Shown one piece after another: positions 28,286 to 38,043 of a stretch of 64,000 nucleotides of DNA; within the stretch, counting starts at the first letter, position 1; each line of letters begins with the position of its first letter. The stretch is from positions 166,970 through 230,969 of the forward strand of contig NZ_JAFKCV010000007.1 in assembly GCF_017254865.1 (NCBI RefSeq). The letters are read 5' to 3'. The DNA is from Bowmanella dokdonensis (GTDB taxonomy: Bacteria; Pseudomonadota; Gammaproteobacteria; Enterobacterales; Alteromonadaceae). Below the pieces are notes generated by a model, which was given only the letters and a program-made list of their open reading frames with translations, ran no database searches and was not told the DNA's origin. The position numbers were made by a program, and so were the translations under genes.

Positions 28286-28726
28286 TCAGGAAAAATGCAT
28301 TCTGGGTTTGTGTCGCAGGCCGTAAAAAACCCAACCGGCCACAAATCCTGCCATAGCCTGGGACGCCAGTCCCAGGTGGGTGCGGGCACCGGCTATCAAA
28401 GTGATGTCCATGATCGGCTGCATTGCCAGATGGATGGTGAGGATGGCCACCAGACCGGCCAGGGGATAGAGCCAGCCGGACAGACTGCGATAATGCTTGA
28501 GCAGAAAACCGGTGACGGCAAAGGCCAGCAGCAGGCCGACAGCGATGATGGCTCCATAAGTGGGCAACAGCCCCCACCAGTCCTGCAGGCTCATACTGAC
28601 CCTCTCTGACCAGGGAATCACCACCCCGGTGCCGGCCAGCTTTGCCAGTACAAACTGGGTATGGGCCACACTGGCCAGGGTAAAACAGAGCAACAGGGCT
28701 ATCAGAAATCGCCAGAAAAGATGCAT
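28286..28726 (-). CDS. Four-helix integral membrane protein of unknown function
   Basis: The protein has 146 residues with four hydrophobic segments: about 4-30, 53-76, 82-103 and 117-138. Charged residues are few and there is no recognised catalytic motif. The segment WSERVSMSLQDWWGLLPTYG is distinctive. It stands alone on the minus strand between two plus-strand units. No function can be proposed. Confidence 0.6.
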   Translation of the reverse strand: MHLFWRFLIALLLCFTLASVAHTQFVLAKLAGTGVVIPWSERVSMSLQDWWGLLPTYGAIIAVGLLLAFAVTGFLLKHYRSLSGWLYPLAGLVAILTIHLAMQPIMDITLIAGARTHLGLASQAMAGFVAGWVFYGLRHKPRMHFS

Positions 28727-28904
28727 GGCAAGCCTCTATCAGTTGGGTGAGCTATCCCTGGTGCTGAAATGACTGGCTGCGGCATCCTTACCCTGATACC
28801 AACAGGATTCACCGTGATGGTATTAGACCGTAGAAATTTCTGTTAAAACAGGTAATTGGAACAACTTACGGCTTGGATAAAGATCATACAGGAGACCTGA
28901 GCAT

Positions 28905-30004
28905 ATGCAAGTTCAACGGAATTGGCTGCCTGTCCTGCTTACCGCTTTGTCATGCCTGTGTCAGCCGCTAAGGGCGGAGATTGGCCAGTACCGGATTGAG
29001 ACCCTGGCCAGCGGTCTGCATTTTCCCTGGTCTGTGGCGGTGATGCCCGATGGCAGCTACCTGCTCACTGAGAGAAGTGGTCAGTTAAGAAAGGTGACCC
29101 AGGGGCAGGTGCCGCTCCCTGTTGGCAATGTACCCAAGGTGTTTTTTCAGGGCCAGGGCGGCTTGATGGATGTGGTATTGCATCCTGATTATAAGGACAA
29201 CGGCTGGCTGTACCTGACCTATGCCCATGGCGACGAGACGGCCAATCACCTGCGGCTGCTCCGGGCCAGACTCGTTGATCATATGCTGGTGGATCAACAG
29301 ATATTGTTTACCGCTCAACCGGCCAAGGCCACGCCCGTCCACTACGGCGGCAGGCTGGCTTTTCTGCCTGACAACAGCCTGGTCATTACCAGTGGCGACG
29401 GCTTCGACTACCGGGAACAGGCGCAGAATCCGGCCAGCCACCTGGGCAAACTGATTCGCCTGATGGATGACGGCAGCCTACCGGATGACAATCCGCAGTT
29501 GGAAAATGGTGCTGCCGGACTCTACAGCCTGGGTCATCGCAATCCTCAGGGGATTGCCTGGGATCCTGTCAGCGAACAGCTGTATATCAACGAGCATGGT
29601 CCGAAAGGGGGGATGAGATCAATCTGATCCGTCCCGGCAACAATTACGGCTGGCCGGTTATCACCCTGGGGATAGATTATTCAGGGGCCAGAATCAGCCC
29701 TTTTACGTCTTATCCGGGCATGATCCAGCCCCTGGTGGACTGGACGCCGTCCATTGCCCCTTCCGCATTGGTCATCTACCGGGGAGAGATGTTTCCGGAC
29801 CTGGTCGGCAGTTTGTTGTCCACTACACTCAAAAGCCGGGAAGTCAGAATGGTGAAACTGCAGGGCACAGCGCTTATGGGGCAGCAAAGCCTGTTCACTG
29901 AAATAGGTGAGCGGCTGCGGGATATTGAAGTGGGGCCGGCCGGGGAAATTTATCTGCTGACAGACGCCGAAAATGGCCGTTTACTTAAGGTGACCGCACA
30001 ATAA
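28905..30004 (+). pseudogene. PQQ-dependent aldose/soluble sugar dehydrogenase-like gene, frameshifted
   Basis: The first frame (28905-29627) has a signal peptide and the Asd/YliI-type beta-propeller: FPWSVAVMPDGSYLLTERSGQL, GGLMDVVLHPDY, GDGFDYREQAQNP and LYSLGHRNPQGIAWDP. It reaches EHGPKGG and then changes frame. The expected continuation DEINLIRPGNNYGWP is present in another frame and runs to 30004. One G appears to be missing in the run of six G at 29607-29612. Restoring one base gives a full-length protein of about 366 residues. This may be a true loss, phase variation, or a sequencing error in a homopolymer. Such enzymes oxidise sugars in the periplasm with PQQ. Confidence 0.85.
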
Positions 30005-30034
30005 CCGCAAATAATTGGCTAAATTCATCAAAGC

Positions 30035-30102
30035 GTCATAAAAAGTACATCATATTGTGTTTTTTACGCGGGATGTCATAAAACTGTAATAAAAATGACA
30101 TA
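30035..30102 (+). promoter_or_regulatory. PhoB-box-like repeats upstream of the porin gene
   Basis: Three 7-bp units with 11-bp phasing start at 30074 (TGTCATA), 30085 (TGTAATA) and 30096 (TGACATA), separated by A-rich 4-bp spacers. A further GTCATAA lies at 30035. A possible -10, CATAAT, is at 30118-30123. This matches the PhoB-site layout and lies about 55 bp before the porin start, which suggests induction under phosphate limitation. Confidence 0.65.
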
Positions 30103-30156
30103 AAAAGACCGCCCATTCATAATGATGTCGTGTCGATTATTCTTGAAGGTGTCGCA

Positions 30157-31077
30157 GTGAAGTTTTTTTTACCCCATTCTGTTTGTGCTTTGTTTTCTGT
30201 TTCCCTGCTGGCGGTCTCTGCTGAGGCGGTTGCAGAGCCCGTTACCCTGTACGGTAAAGGAAATGTCTCTTTTCAGTCCGCCGATGAAGGAGAGGGACGC
30301 TTCACCGAGTTGAAAAGCAATAACTCCAGGTTAGGCGTCAAAGGGGATTTTTCACTGGAAAATGGTTTAACGGCATTCTATCTGTTCGAGTGGCAAATTG
30401 ACCTGGCTGACCTGTCCGGCAGTGACAACTTCAAGTCCCGCAATCAGTACATTGGCCTTAAGGGCGACTTTGGCGCCGTGCTGTTGGGGCGCAACGATAC
30501 CATGCTCAAGCAGTCTCAGGGCAAGATCGACCAATTCAACGACCTGGAAGCGGATATCAAAGCGCTCTGGCAGGGAGAAAACCGGGTCAGCAACAGCCTG
30601 ACCTACCAGTCCCCCAGATACAGGGGATTTCAACTGGGAGTCACCTATATCGCCGAAGAAGCCCCTGAGAGCGAGCCGGGGTATTCGGTTTCGCTCAGTC
30701 ATGGTGACAGCAAACTGAAGAAACAACCCTGGTTTGCCAGCCTGGCTGTGGACAGAGATGTCGCCGGCTTCGATATCCAGCGTTTCTCGCTGCAGTACAA
30801 GCTGGATGACTGGATATTCGGGGGCATAGTGCAGAGGCAGGAAGCCAGCGACACTGGATTGGAGCGGGACGGCTGGCTGGCGAGCCTGGCCTACGACCTG
30901 TCTGACTTCCGACTCAAAGCCCAGTACCAGGAACTGGAGGAGGACAGCAGCGCCTCAGTGGGCGCTGATTATCCGTTGTCTGACAACATTAAACTCTATG
31001 CCTTTTACACCAGACAGGAAAAACAAAGCAGTTCTGACAAGTCCTGGCTGGCCGCAGGCATGGAACTCACGTTTTGA
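30157..31077 (+). CDS. Outer-membrane general porin (Gram-negative porin family), probable phosphate-starvation porin
   Basis: The protein has 306 residues from the GTG at 30157, which follows GAAGGTG at about 30142-30148; an upstream ATG in frame has no signal peptide and is rejected. A signal peptide (FFLPHSVCALFSVSLLAVSAEAVA) is followed by a porin beginning VTLYGKGNVSFQS, with SRNQYIGLKGDFGAVLLGRND and alternating barrel strands, ending AAGMELTF with the C-terminal Phe. It forms an outer-membrane channel. Its PhoB-like sites suggest a role like PhoE, letting phosphate or other anions in under starvation. Ion selectivity cannot be read from the sequence. Confidence 0.82.
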   Translation: MKFFLPHSVCALFSVSLLAVSAEAVAEPVTLYGKGNVSFQSADEGEGRFTELKSNNSRLGVKGDFSLENGLTAFYLFEWQIDLADLSGSDNFKSRNQYIGLKGDFGAVLLGRNDTMLKQSQGKIDQFNDLEADIKALWQGENRVSNSLTYQSPRYRGFQLGVTYIAEEAPESEPGYSVSLSHGDSKLKKQPWFASLAVDRDVAGFDIQRFSLQYKLDDWIFGGIVQRQEASDTGLERDGWLASLAYDLSDFRLKAQYQELEEDSSASVGADYPLSDNIKLYAFYTRQEKQSSSDKSWLAAGMELTF

Positions 31078-31198
31078 CCCCTGCGCTGCGAATAGTCAGC
31101 TAACAGCTTGTTATCATAAAATTTTTAGCCCAAACGACCAGGACGGACTAGGTTTGTAAGGATAGCTTCAAACAAGTAATAAAAGAGGTATCCTGACC

Positions 31199-33061
31199 AT
31201 GACCATTAAGCAGCGCCTTATCCTCAATGCCGCCATCGTGCTGGCGGCAATCGTCCTGATGTTTATCTTGTTTGAGTCGTCGTCCGGGGCGCTGAGCCGG
31301 CTTTCCGATGCACTGGTCAAGGCAGAGCGGCTGAATTCGGACATGCTGACCCTGCGCCGGCATGAAAAGGATTTTCTGGCCCGCAAGGATATGAAGTACG
31401 TACAACGATTCAATGAACAGATGACGGATTTGCAGGCTCTGGTGACAGAACTGCAAGGCGCTTTCAGGGCGTTGGGCCTGCCGACACGGGAGTTGGATCA
31501 GACCCTGCCGTTGTTCAAGCAATATCTGCAGCAGTTCAATCAACTGGTCCAACAGCAACAGGTTATCGGGCTGGATCATGAAGATGGCTTGTACGGCTCC
31601 TTGCGCGACGCCGTTCATGAGGTTGAAGAAAAGCTCAAGCAGAGTGAATCAGATGCCTTGATGGTCATGATGTTGCAACTGCGCCGCAATGAGAAGGACT
31701 TCATGCTCAGGCGGGATGCCAAGTATGTGGACAGGTTGCAAAGTAGTCTGCAATCCATGCGCCAGGCTTTGGCGTCCTCACCACTGCCGCCGGCGCAGCG
31801 AGCCGAACTGGACAGCTTACTGGAACGCTACGGCAACCAGTTTATCGCCCTGGCTGAAGCGGAACAGCGCATCGGACTGGATGAGAGTACAGGCATCAGT
31901 GGAGAACTGCGTCGCACCATACAAGGAACCGAAGCGGCGCTGGAGCAGTTGGTGGAACGGGCCAGGAACGAAATTCAGCAGCGTGTCGAACGGGACAGTT
32001 TACTGGTGCGCGGCCTGACATCACTGGTGGCTGTGCTGGTGGCGCTGATGGCCTTTATGATTGCCAGGAGTATCCTGATCCCCATCCGCGAAGTGTGTGG
32101 CACAGTGCACAGAATCCGGGCCAATAATGACTTCACCATAGAGGTCAAAGTTTCCGGCAAGCATGAGCTGGCCGATATGTCGGAAGATATTAATCAATTG
32201 GTACAGGATTTTCGCAAGATCGTTGCCGGAATCGGACAATCTGTACAACTGCTCACGCAGACTTCCCAGGAACTGGCCCAGAGCGCACAGCAAACAGCCG
32301 GCGATATGCAAAGACAGATCGAGGAAACCGATATGGTGGCAGCAGCGGTCACAGAGATGGGCCATACGGTTAACGAAATCACCAAACATACCGAGGCCAC
32401 TGCAGATAAGGCCAGGGACAGCAGTGCGCATGCCTCCCAGGGTGCCCAGGAAGTAAAAAGCAGCGTCGGACAAATCCGGGAACTGGCCCATCAGTTGACC
32501 GAGTCGGCTAATGCGGCCGGGGCGCTCGATCAGGAAAGCCAGGTCATAGGGTCAGTGCTGGAAGTCATTCGCGGCATTGCTGAGCAGACCAACCTGCTGG
32601 CGCTCAATGCCGCCATTGAGGCTGCCAGGGCCGGTGAACAGGGACGTGGCTTTGCTGTGGTAGCCGAGGAGGTGCGTAACCTGGCCATACGCACGCAACA
32701 AAGCACCGAAGAGATCAGCAAGATTGTGGCTAACCTGCAACAGCGTACCACAGACATTGTGCAGCGGGTCGAACAGAGCCATTCCCGCGGAATGAAGAGC
32801 GCCGAAATGGCCTCGGCGGTGGAGACCTTGCTGACCAGCATTCTGACGGATCTGCAAAATATCATGGACATGACCACCCAGGTAGCTGCGGCCGTGGAAG
32901 AGCAATCCATTGTCGCCACCGACGTGGGTAAGAATGTGGTGCAGATAAGGGATCTGGCTGATCAGGCCAATCAGGCTTCAAAGGAGAACAAGGAAGCAAG
33001 CGACAGGCTTGCGGAGCAGGCATCCAGTCTGAGCCTGGCGGTCAGTCGTTACAGGGTGTAG
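31199..33061 (+). CDS. Methyl-accepting chemotaxis protein with HBM-type sensor domain
   Basis: The protein has 620 residues. TM1 at about 8-25 precedes a long helical periplasmic sensor in which the motif LRRHEKDFLARKDMKYV is repeated as LRRNEKDFMLRRDAKYV, which is the hallmark of the helical bimodular (HBM) domain. TM2 at about 271-289 is followed by HAMP and the signalling tip EQTNLLALNAAIEAARAGEQGRGFAVVAEEVR. It senses a small ligand (organic acids in known HBM receptors) and controls CheA. It directly follows the porin, but as a separate unit. Confidence 0.93.
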   Translation: MTIKQRLILNAAIVLAAIVLMFILFESSSGALSRLSDALVKAERLNSDMLTLRRHEKDFLARKDMKYVQRFNEQMTDLQALVTELQGAFRALGLPTRELDQTLPLFKQYLQQFNQLVQQQQVIGLDHEDGLYGSLRDAVHEVEEKLKQSESDALMVMMLQLRRNEKDFMLRRDAKYVDRLQSSLQSMRQALASSPLPPAQRAELDSLLERYGNQFIALAEAEQRIGLDESTGISGELRRTIQGTEAALEQLVERARNEIQQRVERDSLLVRGLTSLVAVLVALMAFMIARSILIPIREVCGTVHRIRANNDFTIEVKVSGKHELADMSEDINQLVQDFRKIVAGIGQSVQLLTQTSQELAQSAQQTAGDMQRQIEETDMVAAAVTEMGHTVNEITKHTEATADKARDSSAHASQGAQEVKSSVGQIRELAHQLTESANAAGALDQESQVIGSVLEVIRGIAEQTNLLALNAAIEAARAGEQGRGFAVVAEEVRNLAIRTQQSTEEISKIVANLQQRTTDIVQRVEQSHSRGMKSAEMASAVETLLTSILTDLQNIMDMTTQVAAAVEEQSIVATDVGKNVVQIRDLADQANQASKENKEASDRLAEQASSLSLAVSRYRV

Positions 33062-33083
33062 GAAAAAGCGGGAAACGACAAAA

Positions 33084-33104
33084 GGACAGGGCAGCGCCCT
33101 GTCC
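33084..33104 (-). terminator. Intrinsic terminator of the HU gene
   Basis: The stem GGACAGGGC/GCCCTGTCC is followed on the minus strand by TTTTGTCG. It sits just after the HU stop and also faces the end of the chemoreceptor gene, so it may block transcription from both sides, more strongly for HU. Confidence 0.75.
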
Positions 33105-33112
33105 TTAAAAAC

Positions 33113-33385
33113 TTAGTTGCAAGCGTCTTTCAGAGCCTTACCGGCTTTGAATGAAGGCAGCTTGGAGGCAGCGATCTGGATGGTAGCGCCAGTCTGGGGG
33201 TTACGACCGGTACGGGCTGCCCGCTCGGAGACCTTGAAGGTACCGAAACCCAGGATAGCCACTTCGTCACCCTTGGCCAGAGCTTCGGTAACAGCACCGG
33301 TGAAGGCGTCGATTACACGGCCGGCAGAGGCTTTGGAGATGTCTGCACGATCAGCGATAGCATTGATCAGATCAGTTTTATTCAT
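33113..33385 (-). CDS. hup: DNA-binding protein HU
   Basis: The protein has 90 residues with the typical HU order: helical N-terminus ([21 protein letters not shown]), the [21 protein letters not shown] signature of the DNA-binding arm, and a closing helix ([13 protein letters not shown]). It binds and bends DNA in the nucleoid. It is closest in look to HupA-type chains. The start is preceded by AAGGAAG. Confidence 0.95.
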   Translation of the reverse strand: MNKTDLINAIADRADISKASAGRVIDAFTGAVTEALAKGDEVAILGFGTFKVSERAARTGRNPQTGATIQIAASKLPSFKAGKALKDACN

Positions 33386-33642
33386 TGGATGCTTCCTTTT
33401 GTTTTGTGTTGTTAGTGAGTGGGAGGTTGCAAGGTATCTAATGATTGATATTCCACGCTACCCCATACTCAATTCTTTAGCGACGTTTTACTGGTATGCC
33501 CAGCCCCGGAGAGTTACCAAGTTACATACCCTGGGCGCCCGGACACAATCATTATTGTTACGCCACCTGTCATATAGGTGTTTTCGAGGATGAAATCCTC
33601 TCGCACGGCCATGACATTTTCATTAATTGCCTGCCGTTGCCA

Positions 33643-35172
33643 TTAACGCACAACCAGGCTAATCCCGCAACTCAGCATGAAACCGGCTTGCAGTTGCATA
33701 TCTGCCGCGACCAGAGGAGCATTCTGCAACCAGTCGTCAGCAAATTCCAGTAATAACTTATTCTCGCGTGCTTTTGCCACTATTTGGGGCAAAAAATCGT
33801 CCTGACGCTTGATATTCAGCAGCACACCCAACTGCAGGACACATATAAGCCGACACACCTGTCCGGGACTGAACTGGGTGAATTCGGCGAACTCGGCCCG
33901 ACGGACCTTTTTTCGATGATATCGCACCAGGGTCGCCAGCAACTCCTGTTGCTCCTGGTTGAAGCCGGGCAGATCGGCGTTTTGCAGTATATAGCCTGAA
34001 TGATGCTGTACCCGCCGGGAATTGATTTGCAGGCCCACTTCATGGAGCAGGGCGGCCCAGCCGAGCAGATTCTGGGCCTCGTCACCGGCAATATCCCATT
34101 CTTTGGCTACCTGGTGATACAGGTTCATGGTGGTGCGCAGGACCCGGTTGGCGTGGTCCGTATCTACGTCGTAGCGGACGGCCAGGCTCTCTGCGGTGCG
34201 TTCGCGGATATCATGATGGGCGAGGCGCTCTTCCATCTCATAGATGACTCCTTCTCTGAGCGCCGCTGGCGAGAATTCCATCAGACTGATATCCAGACTG
34301 TCAAATATACCGGCCAGGATGGCCAGGCCGGCGGCAAACACCGGTACCCTGTCTTCGGTGAGTGCAGCCAGTTTCAGTTTGTCCATATGCTGAGCCTTAC
34401 AGCAAAGCTCGATGAGTTTGCGCAGCTCCGCCTTACTGACCGTTCCGGGCTTCAACTGGGGATTAAGGTCTTGCGCCAGGCTGACGATGGTCTTTATGGT
34501 GCCTGAGGTGCCGATGCAAACGTCCCAGCCGAGTTGGCGGTATTTGCGGTCAATCATCTCCAGTTCCTGTCTGGCCGCCATTATGGCCTTGCTGAAGTAT
34601 TTTGCTTTCAACTCACCGGCTTTGAAGAAGCGTTGGGTAAAGTTCACACAACCCATCTGCAGGCTGCGCAGCAAAACCGGCTTGAAGCCTGTGCCAATGA
34701 TAAATTCTGTACTGCCGCCGCCGATATCAATCACCAGTCGCCGGCCGGCATTTTCCTGGGTATGGGCCACGCCCTGGTAGATAAGGCGGGCCTCTTCGAC
34801 TCCAGACACCACTTCCACCGGATAGGGCAGGACCTGCCTGGCCGCCCTGATGAAGGCCTTGGCATTATTTGCCTTACGCAGGGTATGGGTGGCGACGATA
34901 CGCACGGTATCCGGCTTGAAACCCCGCAGGCTGTCGGCAAACTGTTGCAGCGTCTCGATACCCCGCTCAATGGCTTCCGGGCTGAGATTGCCCTGTTTGT
35001 CCAGGCCGTCGGCCAGGCGGACTTTTTGCTTGACCTTATGCAGAATCTGCACGCTGCCTGCGACAATCCTGGCCACCACCAGATGGAAGCTGTTGGAGCC
35101 GATATCCAGCGCGGCCACATGGGTCACGTCCCTGGCTTCGATATCGGCGAAGGCATTGCTGAGTTGGTTCAT
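33643..35172 (-). CDS. ppx: Exopolyphosphatase (Ppx/GppA family)
   Basis: The protein has 509 residues. The ASKHA phosphate loops are seen in VAALDIGSNSFHLVVAR and LVIDIGGGSTEFIIG, with ATHTLRKANNAKAFI and SGVEEARLIYQGV as family segments. The C-terminal HD-like part includes WAALLHEVGLQINSRR. It releases phosphate from the ends of polyphosphate and may also act on pppGpp. It overlaps ppk1 by one base, so synthesis and breakdown enzymes are co-expressed. Confidence 0.93.
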   Translation of the reverse strand: MNQLSNAFADIEARDVTHVAALDIGSNSFHLVVARIVAGSVQILHKVKQKVRLADGLDKQGNLSPEAIERGIETLQQFADSLRGFKPDTVRIVATHTLRKANNAKAFIRAARQVLPYPVEVVSGVEEARLIYQGVAHTQENAGRRLVIDIGGGSTEFIIGTGFKPVLLRSLQMGCVNFTQRFFKAGELKAKYFSKAIMAARQELEMIDRKYRQLGWDVCIGTSGTIKTIVSLAQDLNPQLKPGTVSKAELRKLIELCCKAQHMDKLKLAALTEDRVPVFAAGLAILAGIFDSLDISLMEFSPAALREGVIYEMEERLAHHDIRERTAESLAVRYDVDTDHANRVLRTTMNLYHQVAKEWDIAGDEAQNLLGWAALLHEVGLQINSRRVQHHSGYILQNADLPGFNQEQQELLATLVRYHRKKVRRAEFAEFTQFSPGQVCRLICVLQLGVLLNIKRQDDFLPQIVAKARENKLLLEFADDWLQNAPLVAADMQLQAGFMLSCGISLVVR

Positions 35173-37259
35173 CAGGATTGTTGCTGCTGCTTGTCTTCCA
35201 GAGCCTTCAGATAATGGTAGATTTCCACTTGCGAACGCAACTTTTTCCTGTTGCCACGCCGGACATATTTGTTGGTCTGTTCCTGGTCGATGACCCTGGC
35301 CTTGATTGTGTCCCTGAATTGGATATGCAGGATATCGATGACCCGTTTTTTCAGGATCGGGTCGTAGATGGGACAGCCCACCTCGATACGGTTGTCCATG
35401 TTGCGGGTCATCCAGTCCGCCGAGGAGATAAACACTTTCTGGTCACCAGCATTCTCAAACACCATCACCCTGGCGTGTTCCAGGAACCGGTCAACTATGC
35501 TGATAACAGAGATGTTGTCACTCAGCCCTTTTATCCCGGGGATCAGCGAACACATGCCCCGGACAATGGCCTTGATCTTGACACCGGCCTGGCTGGCTTT
35601 GTACAGATCGTCAATTAGTGCAATGTCCACCAGGTTATTGACCTTCAGCAATATCTGACCTTTGAGCCCTTCCTTGACGTTCTGTATTTCCTGGCGGATC
35701 AGCAACTGGATCTTGGTTCTGGCGTTGACCGGCGACACCTGCAGATGCTGGAACTTAAAGCGCCGGTAGGGATAATGGATAAAATCGAATACATCCACCG
35801 CTTCCTGGGCCAGTTCCTGATCGCGGGTGAACAGGCTGAAATCCGTATAGATTTTTGCCGTCTTCTCATTGAAGTTGCCGGTGCCGAAATGAGCGTAGTT
35901 GACCATCTGTCCCTGCTCTTCACGGGTAATTACGCAGAGTTTGGCATGGATCTTAAGGGTCGGCACCCCCAGCATGACCTTGACGCCGGCATCTGTCATG
36001 GTCTTGGACCATTCTATATTGGCTTCTTCGTCGAACCTGGCGCGCAGTTCTACCACCACAGTGACCTGCTTGCCGTTATTGACCGCATCGATCAGTGAAT
36101 TGATGATTCGGGATTTGGAGGCAACCCGGTAGATGTTCAGCCGGATATGTTTGACGTTCGGATCAAAGGCGGCCTGGCGGATGAATTCGCTCAGGTGCAA
36201 GAAGCGGTGACAGGGATAATAAAGCAGGATGTCCTGCCTGCTGATGGCATCGAACACCGTATCATGCTGGCCGAATTCGATGGCGTTGATGGCCGGCAGG
36301 GGTGGGTTTTCCAGATATTCCCTGCCCACATTGGGAAAGCCGATAAAGTCCTTGAAATTACGATACGGGCCACTGGCGATCAGGCTGTCGTAGGAGGAAA
36401 TCTTGAGTTGTTTCTTGAGAAACTCCAGCATATCCAGTGGCATGTCCCCGTCATAGACAAACCGGACCGGCTCGGCGATCAACCGCTGCTTCATGCTTTC
36501 GGACATCTTGTCCACGTAACTTTCATCTATTTCGTCGTTGATACGGTATTCCGCATCCCGGGTCATCTTAAAGGAGTAGGCCTCCAGGCTGTCGAAGGTC
36601 AGAAATCCGCGGAAAATCTGCTCAAGGCAGAGATTGATAATGTCATCCAGCAGAATAATGTGTTTCTTCTTGCGACTTTTCTCCGGCGGGATCAGCACGA
36701 ATCTGGACATGCTTTCAGTGGGAACTTCGATCAGGGCAAACTGGGTCTTCTGTTCAGCCTTGCGCACGGCCACAAACAGATAAGTGGCCGCGTCATTCAG
36801 GCGTTCAACCAGCTTGACCTTGTTATGCAACAGCACCGGGGCGATATGGCGCAGGATTTTGTTCTTGAAGTAGCTTCTCAGCCAGTTGGCCTGATAGGCG
36901 TCCAATTGTTCTTTGCCAATCAGATAAATCTGATACTTGGCCAGCCTCGCCACCACTTCTGCGTGGATACGCTCGAAATCCTCTGTCATCACCAGCACCC
37001 GCTCCTGGATCTTGTCCATGAGCTGTTTGGTCAGTTCAGCGGCGTCCGGATTCTGATCATTAAGATGGATATAAATCTGACGTTTGACGTCCGCCACCCG
37101 CACCCGGTAGAACTCATCCATGTTGTTGGAATAGATACCGAGAAAGCGGATACGCTCGACAATGGGATTGCGCTTGTCGGCCGCTTCCTGCAGCACACGC
37201 TGGTTGAAGGCGAGCCAACTGAGCTCTTTGGGATAATAGGGATAGCTGCTCATGCTCAT
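35172..37259 (-). CDS. ppk1: Polyphosphate kinase 1
   Basis: The protein has 695 residues, the usual length. The N-terminal ELSWLAFNQRVLQEA, the phosphorylated-histidine segment LKIHAKLCVI, and YAHFGTGNFNEKTAKIYTD and SADWMTRNMDNRIEVG of the PLD-like domains are present. It transfers the ATP gamma-phosphate to polyphosphate reversibly. It forms an operon with ppx and lies about 0.8 kb from the divergently read pst operon, with gcvR-like between. Confidence 0.96.
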   Translation of the reverse strand: MSMSSYPYYPKELSWLAFNQRVLQEAADKRNPIVERIRFLGIYSNNMDEFYRVRVADVKRQIYIHLNDQNPDAAELTKQLMDKIQERVLVMTEDFERIHAEVVARLAKYQIYLIGKEQLDAYQANWLRSYFKNKILRHIAPVLLHNKVKLVERLNDAATYLFVAVRKAEQKTQFALIEVPTESMSRFVLIPPEKSRKKKHIILLDDIINLCLEQIFRGFLTFDSLEAYSFKMTRDAEYRINDEIDESYVDKMSESMKQRLIAEPVRFVYDGDMPLDMLEFLKKQLKISSYDSLIASGPYRNFKDFIGFPNVGREYLENPPLPAINAIEFGQHDTVFDAISRQDILLYYPCHRFLHLSEFIRQAAFDPNVKHIRLNIYRVASKSRIINSLIDAVNNGKQVTVVVELRARFDEEANIEWSKTMTDAGVKVMLGVPTLKIHAKLCVITREEQGQMVNYAHFGTGNFNEKTAKIYTDFSLFTRDQELAQEAVDVFDFIHYPYRRFKFQHLQVSPVNARTKIQLLIRQEIQNVKEGLKGQILLKVNNLVDIALIDDLYKASQAGVKIKAIVRGMCSLIPGIKGLSDNISVISIVDRFLEHARVMVFENAGDQKVFISSADWMTRNMDNRIEVGCPIYDPILKKRVIDILHIQFRDTIKARVIDQEQTNKYVRRGNRKKLRSQVEIYHYLKALEDKQQQQS

Positions 37260-37353
37260 AATCTACTGGCTTGGAGTACAAAAAAACTGAAGGATTCTAG
37301 CAAGTTGCCATTGGCTCCGGCATGAAGCTTTTGTGACAGCCAGAGCCGGATCC

Positions 37354-37854
37354 TCAATGCCAGTCGATATCGACCACCAAATCGTTGGCAATTTTCTCCA
37401 GTGACTGACTCAGGGGGCCGAGATCAAAATCCTCCGGGATCTCGATCACCACCTGGGCCTTGAACAGGTTGCCGCCCCAGTTCGGCGCCGCCTCGCAATT
37501 GGAACTGAAACGCAGGATATTGAGTTGGAACTGATGCAGCACCGAGGTCAGCTCCTGCACGATGCCGGGCTTATCGTTGCCGAGGATCTCCAGGCTGACC
37601 TGCCGGGTTGCGCGGTCGCTTGTCTGACCCTGGACCAGGCGGATGTTCAGTTCCGGCATGGCATCCAGCTTGTCCAGCAGCGGGCGGATATTCTCGCTGG
37701 GCAGCTTGACCTCCACAAAGCCGGTAAAATGGCCGCCCATATGGGCAAAATTGCTGGCCAGCCAGTTGCCTTGCAGTTGCCTCACCGCCCGTGACACGGC
37801 TTCCATGATGCCGGGCTTGTCTTTACCCAGCAAAGTGAAAATCACTGATTCCAT
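37354..37854 (-). CDS. gcvR: ACT-domain protein, GcvR-like
   Basis: The protein has 166 residues with two ACT domains: MESVIFTLLGKDKPGIMEAVSRAV and VSLEILGNDKPGIVQELTSVL. The layout matches GcvR, the glycine-cleavage repressor that works by binding GcvA. No gcv gene lies nearby, so the assignment rests on domain order. It is read toward ppk1 and divergent from pstC. Confidence 0.75.
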   Translation of the reverse strand: MESVIFTLLGKDKPGIMEAVSRAVRQLQGNWLASNFAHMGGHFTGFVEVKLPSENIRPLLDKLDAMPELNIRLVQGQTSDRATRQVSLEILGNDKPGIVQELTSVLHQFQLNILRFSSNCEAAPNWGGNLFKAQVVIEIPEDFDLGPLSQSLEKIANDLVVDIDWH

Positions 37855-38043
37855 ATTCTGCTCCTGTACGACCCACTGATTGAAATGCCGTTTGGCTATG
37901 CAGTGAAACTATAATGCAGAAGTTGTTCTTCAGCGACAAGCATGTCCACTAAGGCCGGAATTTTGTGACCTGGGTCAAAGAGTTAGTATTTCAGTTGGGG
38001 GCCCTTTACAATAGCGCCTGGCTTAAGTCATGGCGAATGGACA

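Noticed and set aside
28796..28823. ATACCA/TGGTAT inverted repeat before the PQQ dehydrogenase gene
   Set aside because: Six-base arms with no supporting promoter or second copy.
33386..33642. Gap between hup and ppx
   Set aside because: It holds the HU promoter side, a small hairpin (GAGGAT/ATCCTC near 33585) and one CTGTCAT, but no phased Pho repeat, gene or RNA that can be supported.
37855..38043. Pho box before pstC
   Set aside because: Inspected because pst genes are usually PhoB-activated; only isolated GTGACC/GTCAAA pieces are seen, without two well-matched phased units.
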